This document shows positions 33,840 to 42,642 of a DNA stretch of 64,000 bases, piece after piece. This DNA comes from Bacteroidaceae bacterium. Lineage in GTDB: Bacteria > Bacteroidota > Bacteroidia > Bacteroidales > Bacteroidaceae. The stretch spans positions 33,098 to 97,097 of the forward strand of contig JAFUYM010000045.1 of the NCBI GenBank assembly GCA_017470525.1. The letters are read 5' to 3'. How positions within the stretch are numbered: position 1 is the stretch's first letter; each line of letters starts with the position of its first letter. The translations under genes were made by a program, and so were the position numbers. The notes under the pieces were generated by a model. The model worked only from the letters and a program-made list of their open reading frames with translations. It had not been told where the DNA came from and did not search any database.

Positions 33840-34775
33840 TTATTCTACTTCTTCTGCCGCATACGCGCCATACCCTTCTGGTCGATAATTGCAGATAAGC
33901 AACTCCGTGAGTTTTCCTCTCTTTGAAGGGTTTGCGTTGATAGCCCTCGAAGCGAAGACTCTATTGATGAAGAAATCATTATATATATCCTCGAAGAAAG
34001 TATCTTCAGGATTCTTTGCCGAGCAATCTGCGTTGCTGAGCATCCAACCGATTCCCAGACGGTCATTTAATCTGGCACAGAAGTCGCGCAGACGGATTTG
34101 CTCATCGTCGTTGAAATCCTCCTTGGAATAGGAATTGAAACTCGACGTAGCGTTGAGCGGACGATATGGCGGGTCGAAATAGAAGAAGTTGTAGCCGTCG
34201 CCCACGTGGTCGAGCGTCGCTTCAAAATCGCCTGTCAGAATCTCCACACGTTGCAGCAACTCGCTATCAAGTCGGATGGTTGCGGGGTCACAAATCTGCG
34301 GATTAATGTACTTGCCAAACGGAACGTTGAACAGCCCTTTCTTGTTTACGCGGTAGAGACCGTTGAAGCAAGTACGGTTGAGAAAGATGAATTTCGTGGT
34401 ATTCTCTATCGGATCGAGATTCTTCTCGTTATATCGGTCGCGAGCAGCAAGAAAGAAATCTCTGCGTCCTTCCTCTGTCTGAAGTGCGTTGTAGGCATTC
34501 TGTATGTCCAACAGGGATGCAATCAGTTCTTCGGGCATGTCCCTCACCGTCTGATAGCAGGTTGTCAAATCGGAATTAACGTCGTTGATGACGGCATGAC
34601 GGATGTTGGGGTATCGTCGCAACATGCAGAATAACATGGCTCCACCGCCAACAAACGGCTCAATATAAGTGATGTCTCTTCTGTTATCAAAATCTTCTGG
34701 AAGGTATGCGTTCAGTTGCTCCAAGAGTTGTCCCTTGCCACCAGCCCACTTGATAAAAGGTTTTGCGTTAGCCAT
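33840..34775 (-). CDS. Dam-family adenine-N6 DNA methyltransferase
   Basis: A 311-residue alpha-class methylase: F-I-K-W-A-G-G-K at 7-14 (SAM binding, motif X/I region), Y-I-E-P-F-V-G-G-G-A (motif I) and F-Y-F-D-P-P-Y at 198-204 (motif IV). This is the pattern of Dam, M.DpnIIA and M.EcoRV, enzymes that methylate A in GATC or a site containing GAT. It is the first gene of the restriction-modification operon, so the host is methylated before the nuclease is made. Promoter near 34888-34895. Confidence 0.9.
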   Translation of the reverse strand: MANAKPFIKWAGGKGQLLEQLNAYLPEDFDNRRDITYIEPFVGGGAMLFCMLRRYPNIRHAVINDVNSDLTTCYQTVRDMPEELIASLLDIQNAYNALQTEEGRRDFFLAARDRYNEKNLDPIENTTKFIFLNRTCFNGLYRVNKKGLFNVPFGKYINPQICDPATIRLDSELLQRVEILTGDFEATLDHVGDGYNFFYFDPPYRPLNATSSFNSYSKEDFNDDEQIRLRDFCARLNDRLGIGWMLSNADCSAKNPEDTFFEDIYNDFFINRVFASRAINANPSKRGKLTELLICNYRPEGYGAYAAEEVE

Positions 34776-35197
34776 TGAAATTGATTTAGTCAGCCGGTGT
34801 CACCCGGTTGGTCGTTAATACTGTTTGTGCGCACCACCATATAAAGCATGAATGTACCCTTATTGATTGGATTAACAGCGATTAGTGCAAAAGTACGAAG
34901 AAAATGCGGGACAGCCAAGGGATTGGGCATGAAATCTTGTGAAACATGTGGGATTTTGTGGAAAAATGCATATCTTTGTCAATAGAACACAATTTTTTAT
35001 ACATGCCTATAAATAAGTAACACTATCTATTCATACAGTCTCATGACAAGGCTGAGAAGAAACAAATCAATGTTCACGACAGTAGAGCAGTCATTTGAAA
35101 AACCTCTCGCTATAACAATGCTATAAGTTGCTTCTAAGGAACTGTTACAGAGTGATTGAGGGCACAATGGTAAGAAGCCTTCATGGTTGTTCCATCA
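34776..35197. other. Intergenic stretch upstream of the R-M operon
   Basis: Holds the R-M promoter and a plus-strand TATCTTTG box (34971-34978) without a good -33 partner or following gene. A frame beginning M-P-I-N-K stops after five codons (35003). Nothing else recognised. Confidence 0.5.
34888..34895 (-). promoter_or_regulatory. -7 box of the R-M operon
   Basis: TACTTTTG on the minus strand, about 110 nt upstream of the Dam-like gene. Confidence 0.5.
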
Positions 35198-35280
35198 CCT
35201 CAAAAGGGGTGTGAGTCACACCTATACCACACGTGTGACTCAGACCTATACCACAGGTGTGAGTCACACCCCTTTTGAGG
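35198..35280. repeat. Three-unit 24-nt palindromic array (array C) with inverted ends
   Basis: Units start at 35209, 35233 and 35257 (GTGTGAGTCACACC type, each palindromic) with TATACCACA spacers. The outer arms CCTCAAAAGGGG (from 35198) and CCCCTTTTGAGG (to 35280) make the whole element a 26-bp-arm inverted repeat with one central mismatch. Confidence 0.9.
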
Positions 35281-35300
35281 TTCCGACACTATAATAAAAA

Positions 35301-35338
35301 GGAAAGGGAATGCGTCAAAATTGACACATTCCCTTTCC
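35301..35338 (-). terminator. Terminator of the permease gene
   Basis: GGAAAGGGAATG (35301-35312) pairs with CATTCCCTTTCC (35327-35338), with an inner GTCAA/TTGAC stem; on the minus strand TTTTTATTAT follows. Confidence 0.85.
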
Positions 35339-35385
35339 TCTAAGAAGCAAAAACTGCTCCTGTGTTTGAATATATGGATGGAGGG

Positions 35386-36633
35386 TTATTCGTACCGTAT
35401 GGTCTCCGAGGGTTTCCCGATGCTGATGAGGTGGGAACTGCCCCAGATGACGAGGGTGGAGATGAGGAGGGTGATGACGTTGATGGCGAGGATGAGCCAC
35501 CAGTTGAACTGGATGGGGACGGAGTCGATGTAATAGACGGAGGCATCGAGGGAGATGAGGTGGAACTGCTGCTGGAGCCAGCAGAGGAGGAGTCCGACGA
35601 TGTTGCCCCAAAGGAGTCCCTTGCCCACGAGCATGATGCTGAAGTGGATGAATATCTTTCTGACAGACACGTTGGTGGCTCCGAGCACTTTGAGGGTGCC
35701 AATCATGTTGATGCGTTCGAGCATGATGATGAGCAAGCCGCTCACGACGGTGAAAGCACTCACGAGTATCATCAGCACCAGAATCATCACCACGTTCATG
35801 TCGAGCACCGCCAGCCACGCAAAGGTGTGGGCGGCAATGTCCTTGATGCTGAACACACCATAGGTGACTCCGTTGCGGTCGGTTCCTTGATGCAGGAATT
35901 GCAACTTCTGTGTCAGTTCCTGCACGCGGTCAAAATCCTTCACCGTCACTTCCAGTCCCGACGACATCTCTTTATCCCAACCGTTCAACTTTCTCACCGT
36001 GTAGATGTCGGTGATGACGTAGTTCTTGTCATAGTCGTTCATGTTGGTGGCGAAGATGCCGGCAATCGTGAATCGGCGGGCTCGCATGGCATCTTCTCCC
36101 ATGAAATAGGCAAAGATTCTGTCGCCCACTTTCACACCCAACTGGCTTGCCACTTTCTTCGAGAGCAGGATTTCGTTGGTTGCCTCCTTGGAAGTGAATT
36201 TCGGCAGTTTTCCTTCTATCAGGCAATGCTGGAGGAACGAAAAATCATAGTCCTCTCCCACCCCCTTGAAGGTCAAGCCACGGAAGTCATCCTCTGTTTT
36301 CAGGATGCCGAGTTTGATGGCAAAGCGCTGGATGTGGTCTGTTCCCTGCACTTTCTTCACCTTGCGGATGAGGGTGTCGTTGGTCAGCACCGGCATCATT
36401 TCATAGCGTTGGTTCTGTGTGAGGCTCAGCACCTGAATGTGGCTGCCGAATCCTATCACTTTCGAACTAACCTCATGCTTGAAGCCCAGCACGACCGCCA
36501 GACAGACCAGCATAACTGCCAATCCGATGGCGACACCCAGCATGGCAATGCGAATGGCAGGACGAGAGAAACGTTCCCCGTCCTGTGCTTTGTCGGAATA
36601 AATTCGTTTGGCTATGAAAAGTTCGTAGGACAT
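35386..36633 (-). CDS. FtsX/LolE-like ABC transporter permease
   Basis: A 415-residue protein. The start at 36633 overlaps the aminotransferase stop by one base (TGATG); a longer frame to 36822 lies inside that gene and is rejected. One membrane helix near the N-terminus (about 29-52), a MacB-like periplasmic domain, then three membrane helices with the FtsX-type M-I-G-T-L-K-V-L-G-A-T-N block. Such permeases work in lipoprotein release (LolC/E) or macrolide-type export. No ATPase gene is adjacent. Confidence 0.88.
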   Translation of the reverse strand: MSYELFIAKRIYSDKAQDGERFSRPAIRIAMLGVAIGLAVMLVCLAVVLGFKHEVSSKVIGFGSHIQVLSLTQNQRYEMMPVLTNDTLIRKVKKVQGTDHIQRFAIKLGILKTEDDFRGLTFKGVGEDYDFSFLQHCLIEGKLPKFTSKEATNEILLSKKVASQLGVKVGDRIFAYFMGEDAMRARRFTIAGIFATNMNDYDKNYVITDIYTVRKLNGWDKEMSSGLEVTVKDFDRVQELTQKLQFLHQGTDRNGVTYGVFSIKDIAAHTFAWLAVLDMNVVMILVLMILVSAFTVVSGLLIIMLERINMIGTLKVLGATNVSVRKIFIHFSIMLVGKGLLWGNIVGLLLCWLQQQFHLISLDASVYYIDSVPIQFNWWLILAINVITLLISTLVIWGSSHLISIGKPSETIRYE

Positions 36634-37835
36634 CACTCGCTCACTCTGCCAGGATAAGCCTCCAATGCCTTGCGCAACACATAGAGGGCTCTGACGAGGT
36701 CTTCCTTCTTGAGCACGTAGGCGATGCGGACTTCGTTTTTGCCGGCACCGGGTGTGGTGTAGAATCCCGATGCTGGAGCCATCATCACGGTTTCGCCTTC
36801 GTAGTTGAAGTCGGAAAGACACCAGGCACAGAATTTCTCGCAGTCATCGACTGGCAGTTTTGCCACTGTATAGAAAGCGCCCATCGGAATCGGAGAATAG
36901 ACTCCGGGGATACGGTTCAGTCCGTCAATCAAGCACTTACGGCGCTCCACATATTCGTCGTAAATCTCACGGCTGTACTCCTCGGGGGCATCGAGACTTG
37001 CCTCGGCTGCAATCTGACCGATGAGTGGCGGAGAGAGTCGCGCCTGACAGAATTTCATCACCGCCTTGCGGATTTCCTCATTCTTGGTGATGAGGGCACC
37101 GATGCGGATGCCGCACTCGCTGTAACGTTTCGACACCGAGTCGATCAGCACCACATTCTGCTCAATACCTTCGAGGTGGCAAGCGGAAATGTAGGGGGAA
37201 CCCGTGTAGATGAACTCGCGATACACCTCGTCGGAGAAGAGGTAGAGGTCATACTTCTTCACGAGGTCGCGAATCTGGTTCATCTCGCGGCGTGTATAGA
37301 GATAACCCGTCGGGTTGTTGGGGTTGCAGATGAGGATGGCACGGGTGCGCTCGTTGATGAGTTCCTCAAACTTCTCCACTTTGGGAAGCGAGAAACCCTC
37401 GTCAATCGTGGTGGCGATGGTGCGAATCACGGCACCAGCCGAGATGGCGAATGCCATGTAGTTGGCATAGGCAGGTTCTGGCACGATGATTTCGTCGCCG
37501 GGGTTCAGACAGGCAAGGAAAGAGAACAGCACAGCCTCCGAACCGCCACTGGTGATGATGATGTCGTCGGCAGTCAGGTTGATGTCGTACTTGGCATAGT
37601 AGTGAACCAACTTCTCGCGATAACTGCGATAGCCCTGCGATGGGCTGTACTCCAAAATCTTGCGGTCGATGTTCTTGATGGCATCAAGTGCCACCTGTGG
37701 TGTGGGCAGGTCGGGCTGTCCGATATTCAGGTGATAAACCTTCACGCCACGCTTCTTTGCGTCTTCAGCCAGAGGAGCCAGTTTGCGGATAGGCGAACTA
37801 GGCATTTCTGTTCCTCGTATGGATATTTTGGGCAT
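36633..37835 (-). CDS. Class I/II PLP aminotransferase (aspartate aminotransferase-like)
   Basis: A 400-residue fold-type I PLP enzyme. N-I-G-Q-P-D-L-P-T-P at the N-terminus, I-C-N-P-N-N-P-T-G-Y-L, S-D-E-V-Y-R-E-F, and S-V-S-K-R-Y-S (PLP Lys) follow the aspartate/aromatic aminotransferase pattern; C-G-I-R-I-G-A and A-R-L-S-P-P complete it. Substrate could be Asp, Ala or aromatic amino acids. It is translationally coupled to the permease gene downstream. Promoter at 37931-37938. Confidence 0.9.
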   Translation of the reverse strand: MPKISIRGTEMPSSPIRKLAPLAEDAKKRGVKVYHLNIGQPDLPTPQVALDAIKNIDRKILEYSPSQGYRSYREKLVHYYAKYDINLTADDIIITSGGSEAVLFSFLACLNPGDEIIVPEPAYANYMAFAISAGAVIRTIATTIDEGFSLPKVEKFEELINERTRAILICNPNNPTGYLYTRREMNQIRDLVKKYDLYLFSDEVYREFIYTGSPYISACHLEGIEQNVVLIDSVSKRYSECGIRIGALITKNEEIRKAVMKFCQARLSPPLIGQIAAEASLDAPEEYSREIYDEYVERRKCLIDGLNRIPGVYSPIPMGAFYTVAKLPVDDCEKFCAWCLSDFNYEGETVMMAPASGFYTTPGAGKNEVRIAYVLKKEDLVRALYVLRKALEAYPGRVSE

Positions 37836-37930
37836 GTCTTTGTATTTCTTTTATTGATTCAGCATTCGGATGTCTTTCTACGCTTCGCGTGACGAAGGTG
37901 AAAAAACTTCACTTTTTGATAATATGGGTG

Positions 37931-37938
37931 CAAAGTTA
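37931..37938 (-). promoter_or_regulatory. -7 box of the aminotransferase gene
   Basis: TAACTTTG on the minus strand, about 95 nt upstream of the ATG. Confidence 0.55.
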
Positions 37939-38023
37939 CTAATTTCTCACGGCATAATGCTGCTCTCCAGCGAACTTTTTGCAAAAAATCGCTGCGATGG
38001 GCACCCTTCCGTCCTGAATGCGC

Positions 38024-39949
38024 CTATTTCCCGACAGGCAAAGTGAGGATGAACCGAGTGGTGCCGCCTGTGTATTCAGTGTCGAGATTGAGGTCGCCGC
38101 CAAGAATGAAGGCAACACGCTTGCATAGGGTGAGCCCAAGACCGATTCCCTCCGTGAAGTCGTCGAGTTTAGTGAACTGCATAAAGATGATCTCACGGGC
38201 ATCCTCTGGAATGCCGATACCTGTGTCGCTCACCATGAAATCGACGGTTCCATTATCGTTTGCCGAGCAGCCTATTTCGATGAAGCCCTGCTGTGTGAAT
38301 TTGTTGGAATTGCTGAGCAACTCGTTCAGCACCTTGCCCAGATATTCACGATTGGAACGGATACAAAAGTCATCGGGCACTTGGGTGACCACATCCAACT
38401 TGACCGCATCAGGATTCTTCACACGAATGGCACTTACCAACTGACGGCAAAGGTCATTACAACGAATCTCGTCGTTACAGTCCAACGTGGTGTGTGTCTC
38501 GAAATAGGAGGCTGCCATCAGCATGCCGATAATGCCCGTGATGTTCTTCGAGTTCTCCTGCATGGCATCGATGATGGTCACCATTTCTTCCTCGGTGACG
38601 AGTTGGTACCCCTCGCGAAGCACTTGTGCAAAGCCCGTGATGATGTTGAGCGGAGTGCGCACCTGATGGGTGATGTCCTGCATGAAGGCGGTCTTCTTGA
38701 GGTCGGCTTCGTGTGCCAATTGGTTGGCAACGACAAGTTCCTCGTTGCGCTGCTCAATCTCTTCGTTCATCTGCTGAATGTCATGCACATGGGCAGAAAT
38801 GGACTGCTGCATGGAGGCAAAACTGTTCTGCAACTGCCCCACAGCATCGATGCGCTCACTCTGCGGCATTCGTTCGTCGAAATGACCTGCGGTGATGTCA
38901 TGTGCCTGACGTGCCAACTGATTGACAGGCACAATCGCCTTCTTGACAATCTGCCTACACAAGAAGAGCATAAGCAGAAGTCCCACCCCAATGATGCCTA
39001 AAACGATGTAGAAGAGGTTGTTGTATCCTCGGAATATCTCGCTTTCGGGATAGACAACGGCAAGACTCCAATTGGTGCGTGACAGAGGGCGGTAGAACAC
39101 ATAACATTCCTCACCGTCGATGTGAAGTTGCGCCATGCCCGTCTTGCCAGCCACCATGTCGCGCCCCAGCCAAATTCGGTCAGCATCCTTCTCGGGAGAA
39201 GCCCCCGTGAAGATGGTCTGATAAATCAGTTTGCTGGTGTCGGGATGCACAAAGTAGTTACCCTCCTTGCCCAGAATGATGCAGTAAGAGCGCGGAGAGG
39301 GCTTCTTGGCTGAAATGGTCTCCGAGAGCCACTTGAGCGAAAGGTCTGCAGAAATCACACCGATGTAATGTCCCTGCGAGTCGATGAGGGGCTTGCTATA
39401 AGAGGTGATGGCAGTCCTCACACTCGTCGTATCGAGGTAGTAATCGTAGAAGGGGTCCACCCAACACGCTTCTTTCCGCTCTAATGGAGTTTTATACCAG
39501 TCCTTACCAAAGTATCGGTAGTCATCGCCACCTTCTTGCTCTGTCTCAATAGTGCCATCCTCGTTACGCTCGGAATAGATGGAGTAATACTGTCCCTTGT
39601 CTGCAAAGTAATAAGGTTCGAAGGCTATGGAACAACCGAAGATGTTCGGGTTGCGTATCAAGATACGGCGTGAATATGCCTGAATGGAATCGGGATGCAA
39701 GTGCCGGCGCACCTGCCAATCTGTATTAGTGGTGGCAACCTCCACTTCGTTCAGGATTTCAGACACACTGTATGCCGTATTGTTAAGCACTTTTTCCGCC
39801 CGTTGGATGGCATCCTGACGAATGAATTTGCGAGTGCGGGAATAGAAGAATCCCAGCGAGACAACGAAGATGAGCACTGCGAAAAAAAGAATCCACAATG
39901 AAAGGCTGAGAGACAACGAGCGTTGTATGTGTGTAAACGGATTTTTCAT
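38024..39949 (-). CDS. Cache-domain sensor histidine kinase
   Basis: A 641-residue membrane kinase. Membrane helices at about 15-37 and 312-334 bracket a periplasmic double-Cache-like domain (C-S-I-A-F-E-P-Y-Y, W-V-D-P-F-Y-D-Y-Y). A HAMP domain (about 335-390), a coiled coil, and HisKA with D-I-T-H428-Q-V-R-T-P-L-N follow. HATPase motifs: E-L-L-S-N-S-N-K (about 543-550), D-T-G-I-G-I (575-580) and G-I-G-L-G-L (601-606). It overlaps by 4 nt the gene for a closely related sensor lacking kinase output. No response regulator is adjacent. Confidence 0.92.
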   Translation of the reverse strand: MKNPFTHIQRSLSLSLSLWILFFAVLIFVVSLGFFYSRTRKFIRQDAIQRAEKVLNNTAYSVSEILNEVEVATTNTDWQVRRHLHPDSIQAYSRRILIRNPNIFGCSIAFEPYYFADKGQYYSIYSERNEDGTIETEQEGGDDYRYFGKDWYKTPLERKEACWVDPFYDYYLDTTSVRTAITSYSKPLIDSQGHYIGVISADLSLKWLSETISAKKPSPRSYCIILGKEGNYFVHPDTSKLIYQTIFTGASPEKDADRIWLGRDMVAGKTGMAQLHIDGEECYVFYRPLSRTNWSLAVVYPESEIFRGYNNLFYIVLGIIGVGLLLMLFLCRQIVKKAIVPVNQLARQAHDITAGHFDERMPQSERIDAVGQLQNSFASMQQSISAHVHDIQQMNEEIEQRNEELVVANQLAHEADLKKTAFMQDITHQVRTPLNIITGFAQVLREGYQLVTEEEMVTIIDAMQENSKNITGIIGMLMAASYFETHTTLDCNDEIRCNDLCRQLVSAIRVKNPDAVKLDVVTQVPDDFCIRSNREYLGKVLNELLSNSNKFTQQGFIEIGCSANDNGTVDFMVSDTGIGIPEDAREIIFMQFTKLDDFTEGIGLGLTLCKRVAFILGGDLNLDTEYTGGTTRFILTLPVGK

Positions 39950-41436
39950 GATGCAGAAGTTTCTTCGTTCGACAATATCGATGGCGTTCCATGTTCGGAG
40001 GCATCGAGTAACTGATTCAACAGACAGGTGATGGTTTCCGTGTTTTCCAACATCTTATCCACATGTGCCTTCATTTCCTCTTCGGAGAAGTCACGGTAGT
40101 TCTCGCGGATGATGTCGCTCTTTGAGGCAATGATGCCCACAGGAGGAGCCATCTGGTCTGTCATGTTATTGATAAACGCTGTCTTCACCCGGTCGGCTTC
40201 CTTTGCCAGTTCGTTGGCATGGAGGAGTTCTCGGTTGCGCTCTGTCAGCGTTTCGGTGGTGCGTTCCAGTTTGCCAATGTGTTCAGCCAACGCTTTCTGC
40301 ATCTTCGAGAAACTGTGCTGCAAATGTCCGATTTCATCACGGCGATGGCTGTCGGGCACAGTCTCCTGATAGTCACCTTCCGAAATGCGCCGTGCAGAAT
40401 GTGCCAGCAACTTCAGCGGACGGAGGCTCTTGCGGATGATGAAAATGCAGAAGAAGAGCAATAGAATAAGTCCGATGATGGTAATTGCCATCAGATAACG
40501 CTGCAAACTGTTGTAAGGCTCGAAGATGTCACTTTCAGGACACACAATAGCAACACTCCAGTCGGTATGTTTGAAAGGCTTGTAGAACACGTAATAATCC
40601 TCATTGCCCCGATGGAACACCTTATAGCCACTCTCGCCCGAAATCATTGCCTCGCCCAAGGCTGTCATGGCTGTGTCAGGCTCCTCCAGCGTCGAGGTAA
40701 AAATGGTCTCATAGAAAAGTTTGGTGGAATCGGGATGCACCAAGAACGTACCACCCTTGCCCAGCAGGATGCTGTAAGAGTTAGGGAAGGGTTTGGTGCC
40801 AGAAATCGTCTTGCAGAACCAATCCAACGAGAGGTCCACCGAAAGGACTCCCACCACACGGTTTTCGCTGTCGTGAATGGGCTGACAGTACGACGTGATG
40901 ACATCAGCCACCTGAATGCCACCAGTATCTTGTTCGCGAAAGGGTTCAACCCAATAGGGGCGGTCGAGCAGTTTCGGAATCAGATACCAGTCCATGCAGT
41001 AGTATTCGTACAGGTCATTGCCTTCCTGCTCCGTCTCAATGGAATCGCCGCCATTATAGGAGTAAGCAGAGAAGTAACGTCCTTTCTCTTTGTAATAATA
41101 AGGCTCGAAAGCGATGGAACAACCGTAAAGGTTGGGGTTGTTCTCCAAAATCTGGCTACTGAAGGTGAACATCGAATCGGGTGTGCTGATGTGCTGTTCC
41201 ACCAACCATTTCATGTTGTCGGCAGCCACTTCCACTTCGTTCAGCGTGTTTTCCACATGCAACAATGTGCTCTCCAACGTCTGTGAAGCCTTTTCCATCG
41301 CCTCATCCTTAACAGCCATACGCGAATAGTGGAAGAGTATGCCCAATGCTGCCATGAAGAGCACCACCACGCAGATAATCACCCAAAAACTGAGCCTTGC
41401 AGACAGCGACCGCCTGATATAATTGATGAGCGTCAT
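39946..41436 (-). CDS. Degenerate Cache/HAMP sensor, kinase paralogue without catalytic parts
   Basis: The start at 41436 (M-T-L-I-N-Y-I) overlaps the preceding stop by 4 nt; a frame to 41457 is longer but less likely. 496 residues with the same layout as the next kinase: helix, Cache domain (C-S-I-A-F-E-P-Y-Y-Y, W-V-E-P-F), helix, HAMP, coiled coil and a HisKA-like helix pair. The phospho-acceptor position reads N-M-T-D427-Q-M-A-P-P instead of T-H-Q-V-R-T-P, and the protein ends before any HATPase domain. It therefore cannot autophosphorylate by the known mechanism and may act as an accessory sensor that pairs with the kinase. Confidence 0.88.
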   Translation of the reverse strand: MTLINYIRRSLSARLSFWVIICVVVLFMAALGILFHYSRMAVKDEAMEKASQTLESTLLHVENTLNEVEVAADNMKWLVEQHISTPDSMFTFSSQILENNPNLYGCSIAFEPYYYKEKGRYFSAYSYNGGDSIETEQEGNDLYEYYCMDWYLIPKLLDRPYWVEPFREQDTGGIQVADVITSYCQPIHDSENRVVGVLSVDLSLDWFCKTISGTKPFPNSYSILLGKGGTFLVHPDSTKLFYETIFTSTLEEPDTAMTALGEAMISGESGYKVFHRGNEDYYVFYKPFKHTDWSVAIVCPESDIFEPYNSLQRYLMAITIIGLILLLFFCIFIIRKSLRPLKLLAHSARRISEGDYQETVPDSHRRDEIGHLQHSFSKMQKALAEHIGKLERTTETLTERNRELLHANELAKEADRVKTAFINNMTDQMAPPVGIIASKSDIIRENYRDFSEEEMKAHVDKMLENTETITCLLNQLLDASEHGTPSILSNEETSAS

Positions 41437-42410
41437 TTCGTACCTCCTTTCTTCCATTCAGTTTTTCCCATCAGTTCCTCATAAGTCACCGCCCGTTTCA
41501 GCATACCGCTCTCCAGCATCAGTTGGTTGGCTTTCTTCACCATGTCGGGACGCACACGAAACTCGCGCTTTCCTGAATCAGGGTCTTTCTGCAACCGCAA
41601 TATCTCTTTCAGCATCAATTTCTGCATCACACGGTTGGTATGTACATTATCCGCCTTCACATACTTCATCACGATGTCCAATGCCTCATCAGGATGCTCG
41701 GCAGCCCACTCCCACCCTTTTCGGCTGGCATCTGCAAATGCCTTCACCTGCTTGGGGTGGGTTTCATAATATTCACGCTTCACATACACGCCATTCTCCT
41801 GAATGTTGTAACCGTGGTCGCTAAAGCGGTAAAGCCCCTCTTCGGGCATCTTGAAACCTGCCTGCATCAACTGGTAGTACTCATTGTAACTCACCACCAC
41901 CATCGCATCCACGGCACCCGAAAGGAACACATTGACTCCTTCGGTGAAATGAATAAGGTCGTAGTTCATCTTCACGCGCTTGTCCATCATCAACGTCAGA
42001 TAGTTAGGCTCTGAGTTATAAACTGCCACCCGCATTCCCTTCTGTGTTTCGGGGTTCTTGCCCCAACGGGAAACGATGAGATAACTGCTGTTCATAGACG
42101 TCTGGAAGATATTCACCAATGATGAGCCATTGGAAACCAGTTCCATCGCCGACATCATCGCAAACATACCTGCGTCGCATTCATCTGTTTCCAAACGATG
42201 ATAGACCGAACTTGCCAACGATGGGTGCTGAATCTTCACATCCAATCCTGCCTCGCGATAGAAACCTTTTTCTTTCGCCACATAATAACCTGCAAATTCT
42301 GCCTGCGCTGTCCAAACGGTGGTAAAAACAAATGGTTCTTCCGCATTCATCTGGCAAGGAGCCAGCATGAACACATTCAACAACAAATAAAATAGATAGG
42401 CTTTCTTCAT
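41433..42410 (-). CDS. NMT1/THI5-like substrate-binding protein
   Basis: A 325-residue protein with a signal peptide (cleaved near residue 24). W-T-A-Q-A-E-F-A-G-Y-Y-V-A-K-E-K-G-F-Y and D-A-G-M-F-A-M are characteristic of NMT1/ThiY-type periplasmic binding proteins, which bind pyrimidines, sulfonates or similar small molecules. Unusually there is no ABC permease or ATPase beside it; the next two genes are membrane sensors, coupled by an ATGA overlap. It may be the ligand-binding front end of that signalling unit. Promoter at 42471-42478. Confidence 0.85.
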   Translation of the reverse strand: MKKAYLFYLLLNVFMLAPCQMNAEEPFVFTTVWTAQAEFAGYYVAKEKGFYREAGLDVKIQHPSLASSVYHRLETDECDAGMFAMMSAMELVSNGSSLVNIFQTSMNSSYLIVSRWGKNPETQKGMRVAVYNSEPNYLTLMMDKRVKMNYDLIHFTEGVNVFLSGAVDAMVVVSYNEYYQLMQAGFKMPEEGLYRFSDHGYNIQENGVYVKREYYETHPKQVKAFADASRKGWEWAAEHPDEALDIVMKYVKADNVHTNRVMQKLMLKEILRLQKDPDSGKREFRVRPDMVKKANQLMLESGMLKRAVTYEELMGKTEWKKGGTK

Positions 42411-42470
42411 TTTTGCCCTCCTTTCAGCCTTTTATGTCCATTCTTTCAGAACGTAGATTTTTCTAAGCCA

Positions 42471-42478
42471 CAAAGGTA
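42471..42478 (-). promoter_or_regulatory. -7 box of the binding-protein/sensor operon
   Basis: TACCTTTG on the minus strand, 60 nt upstream of the binding-protein ATG. Confidence 0.6.
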
Positions 42479-42606
42479 AGGAAAAAACACGAAATAAAAA
42501 CCATTCACAACATATTTCATTCAAAAAAAATGTAAAATTATGCACTTACCTTTCCATTTCCATACAATTTTCACCCTCTCAACTTAAATTATGACTAAAA
42601 AATGTT

Positions 42607-42614
42607 TAACTTTG
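42607..42614 (+). promoter_or_regulatory. -7 box of the amidase gene
   Basis: TAACTTTG, 28 nt upstream of the ATG at 42643; divergent from the box at 42471. Confidence 0.65.
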
Positions 42615-42642
42615 CAGTTATTATTCAGAACCGTCAAAACTT

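Noticed and set aside
35003-35020. Start of a WYL-type regulator (M-P-I-N-K)
   Set aside because: The frame stops after five codons and the following sequence does not continue the family pattern in any frame.
35386-36822. Longer version of the FtsX-like permease starting at 36822
   Set aside because: The extra 63 codons lie within the aminotransferase gene and read as its out-of-frame shadow; the TGATG overlap at 36631-36635 marks the real start.
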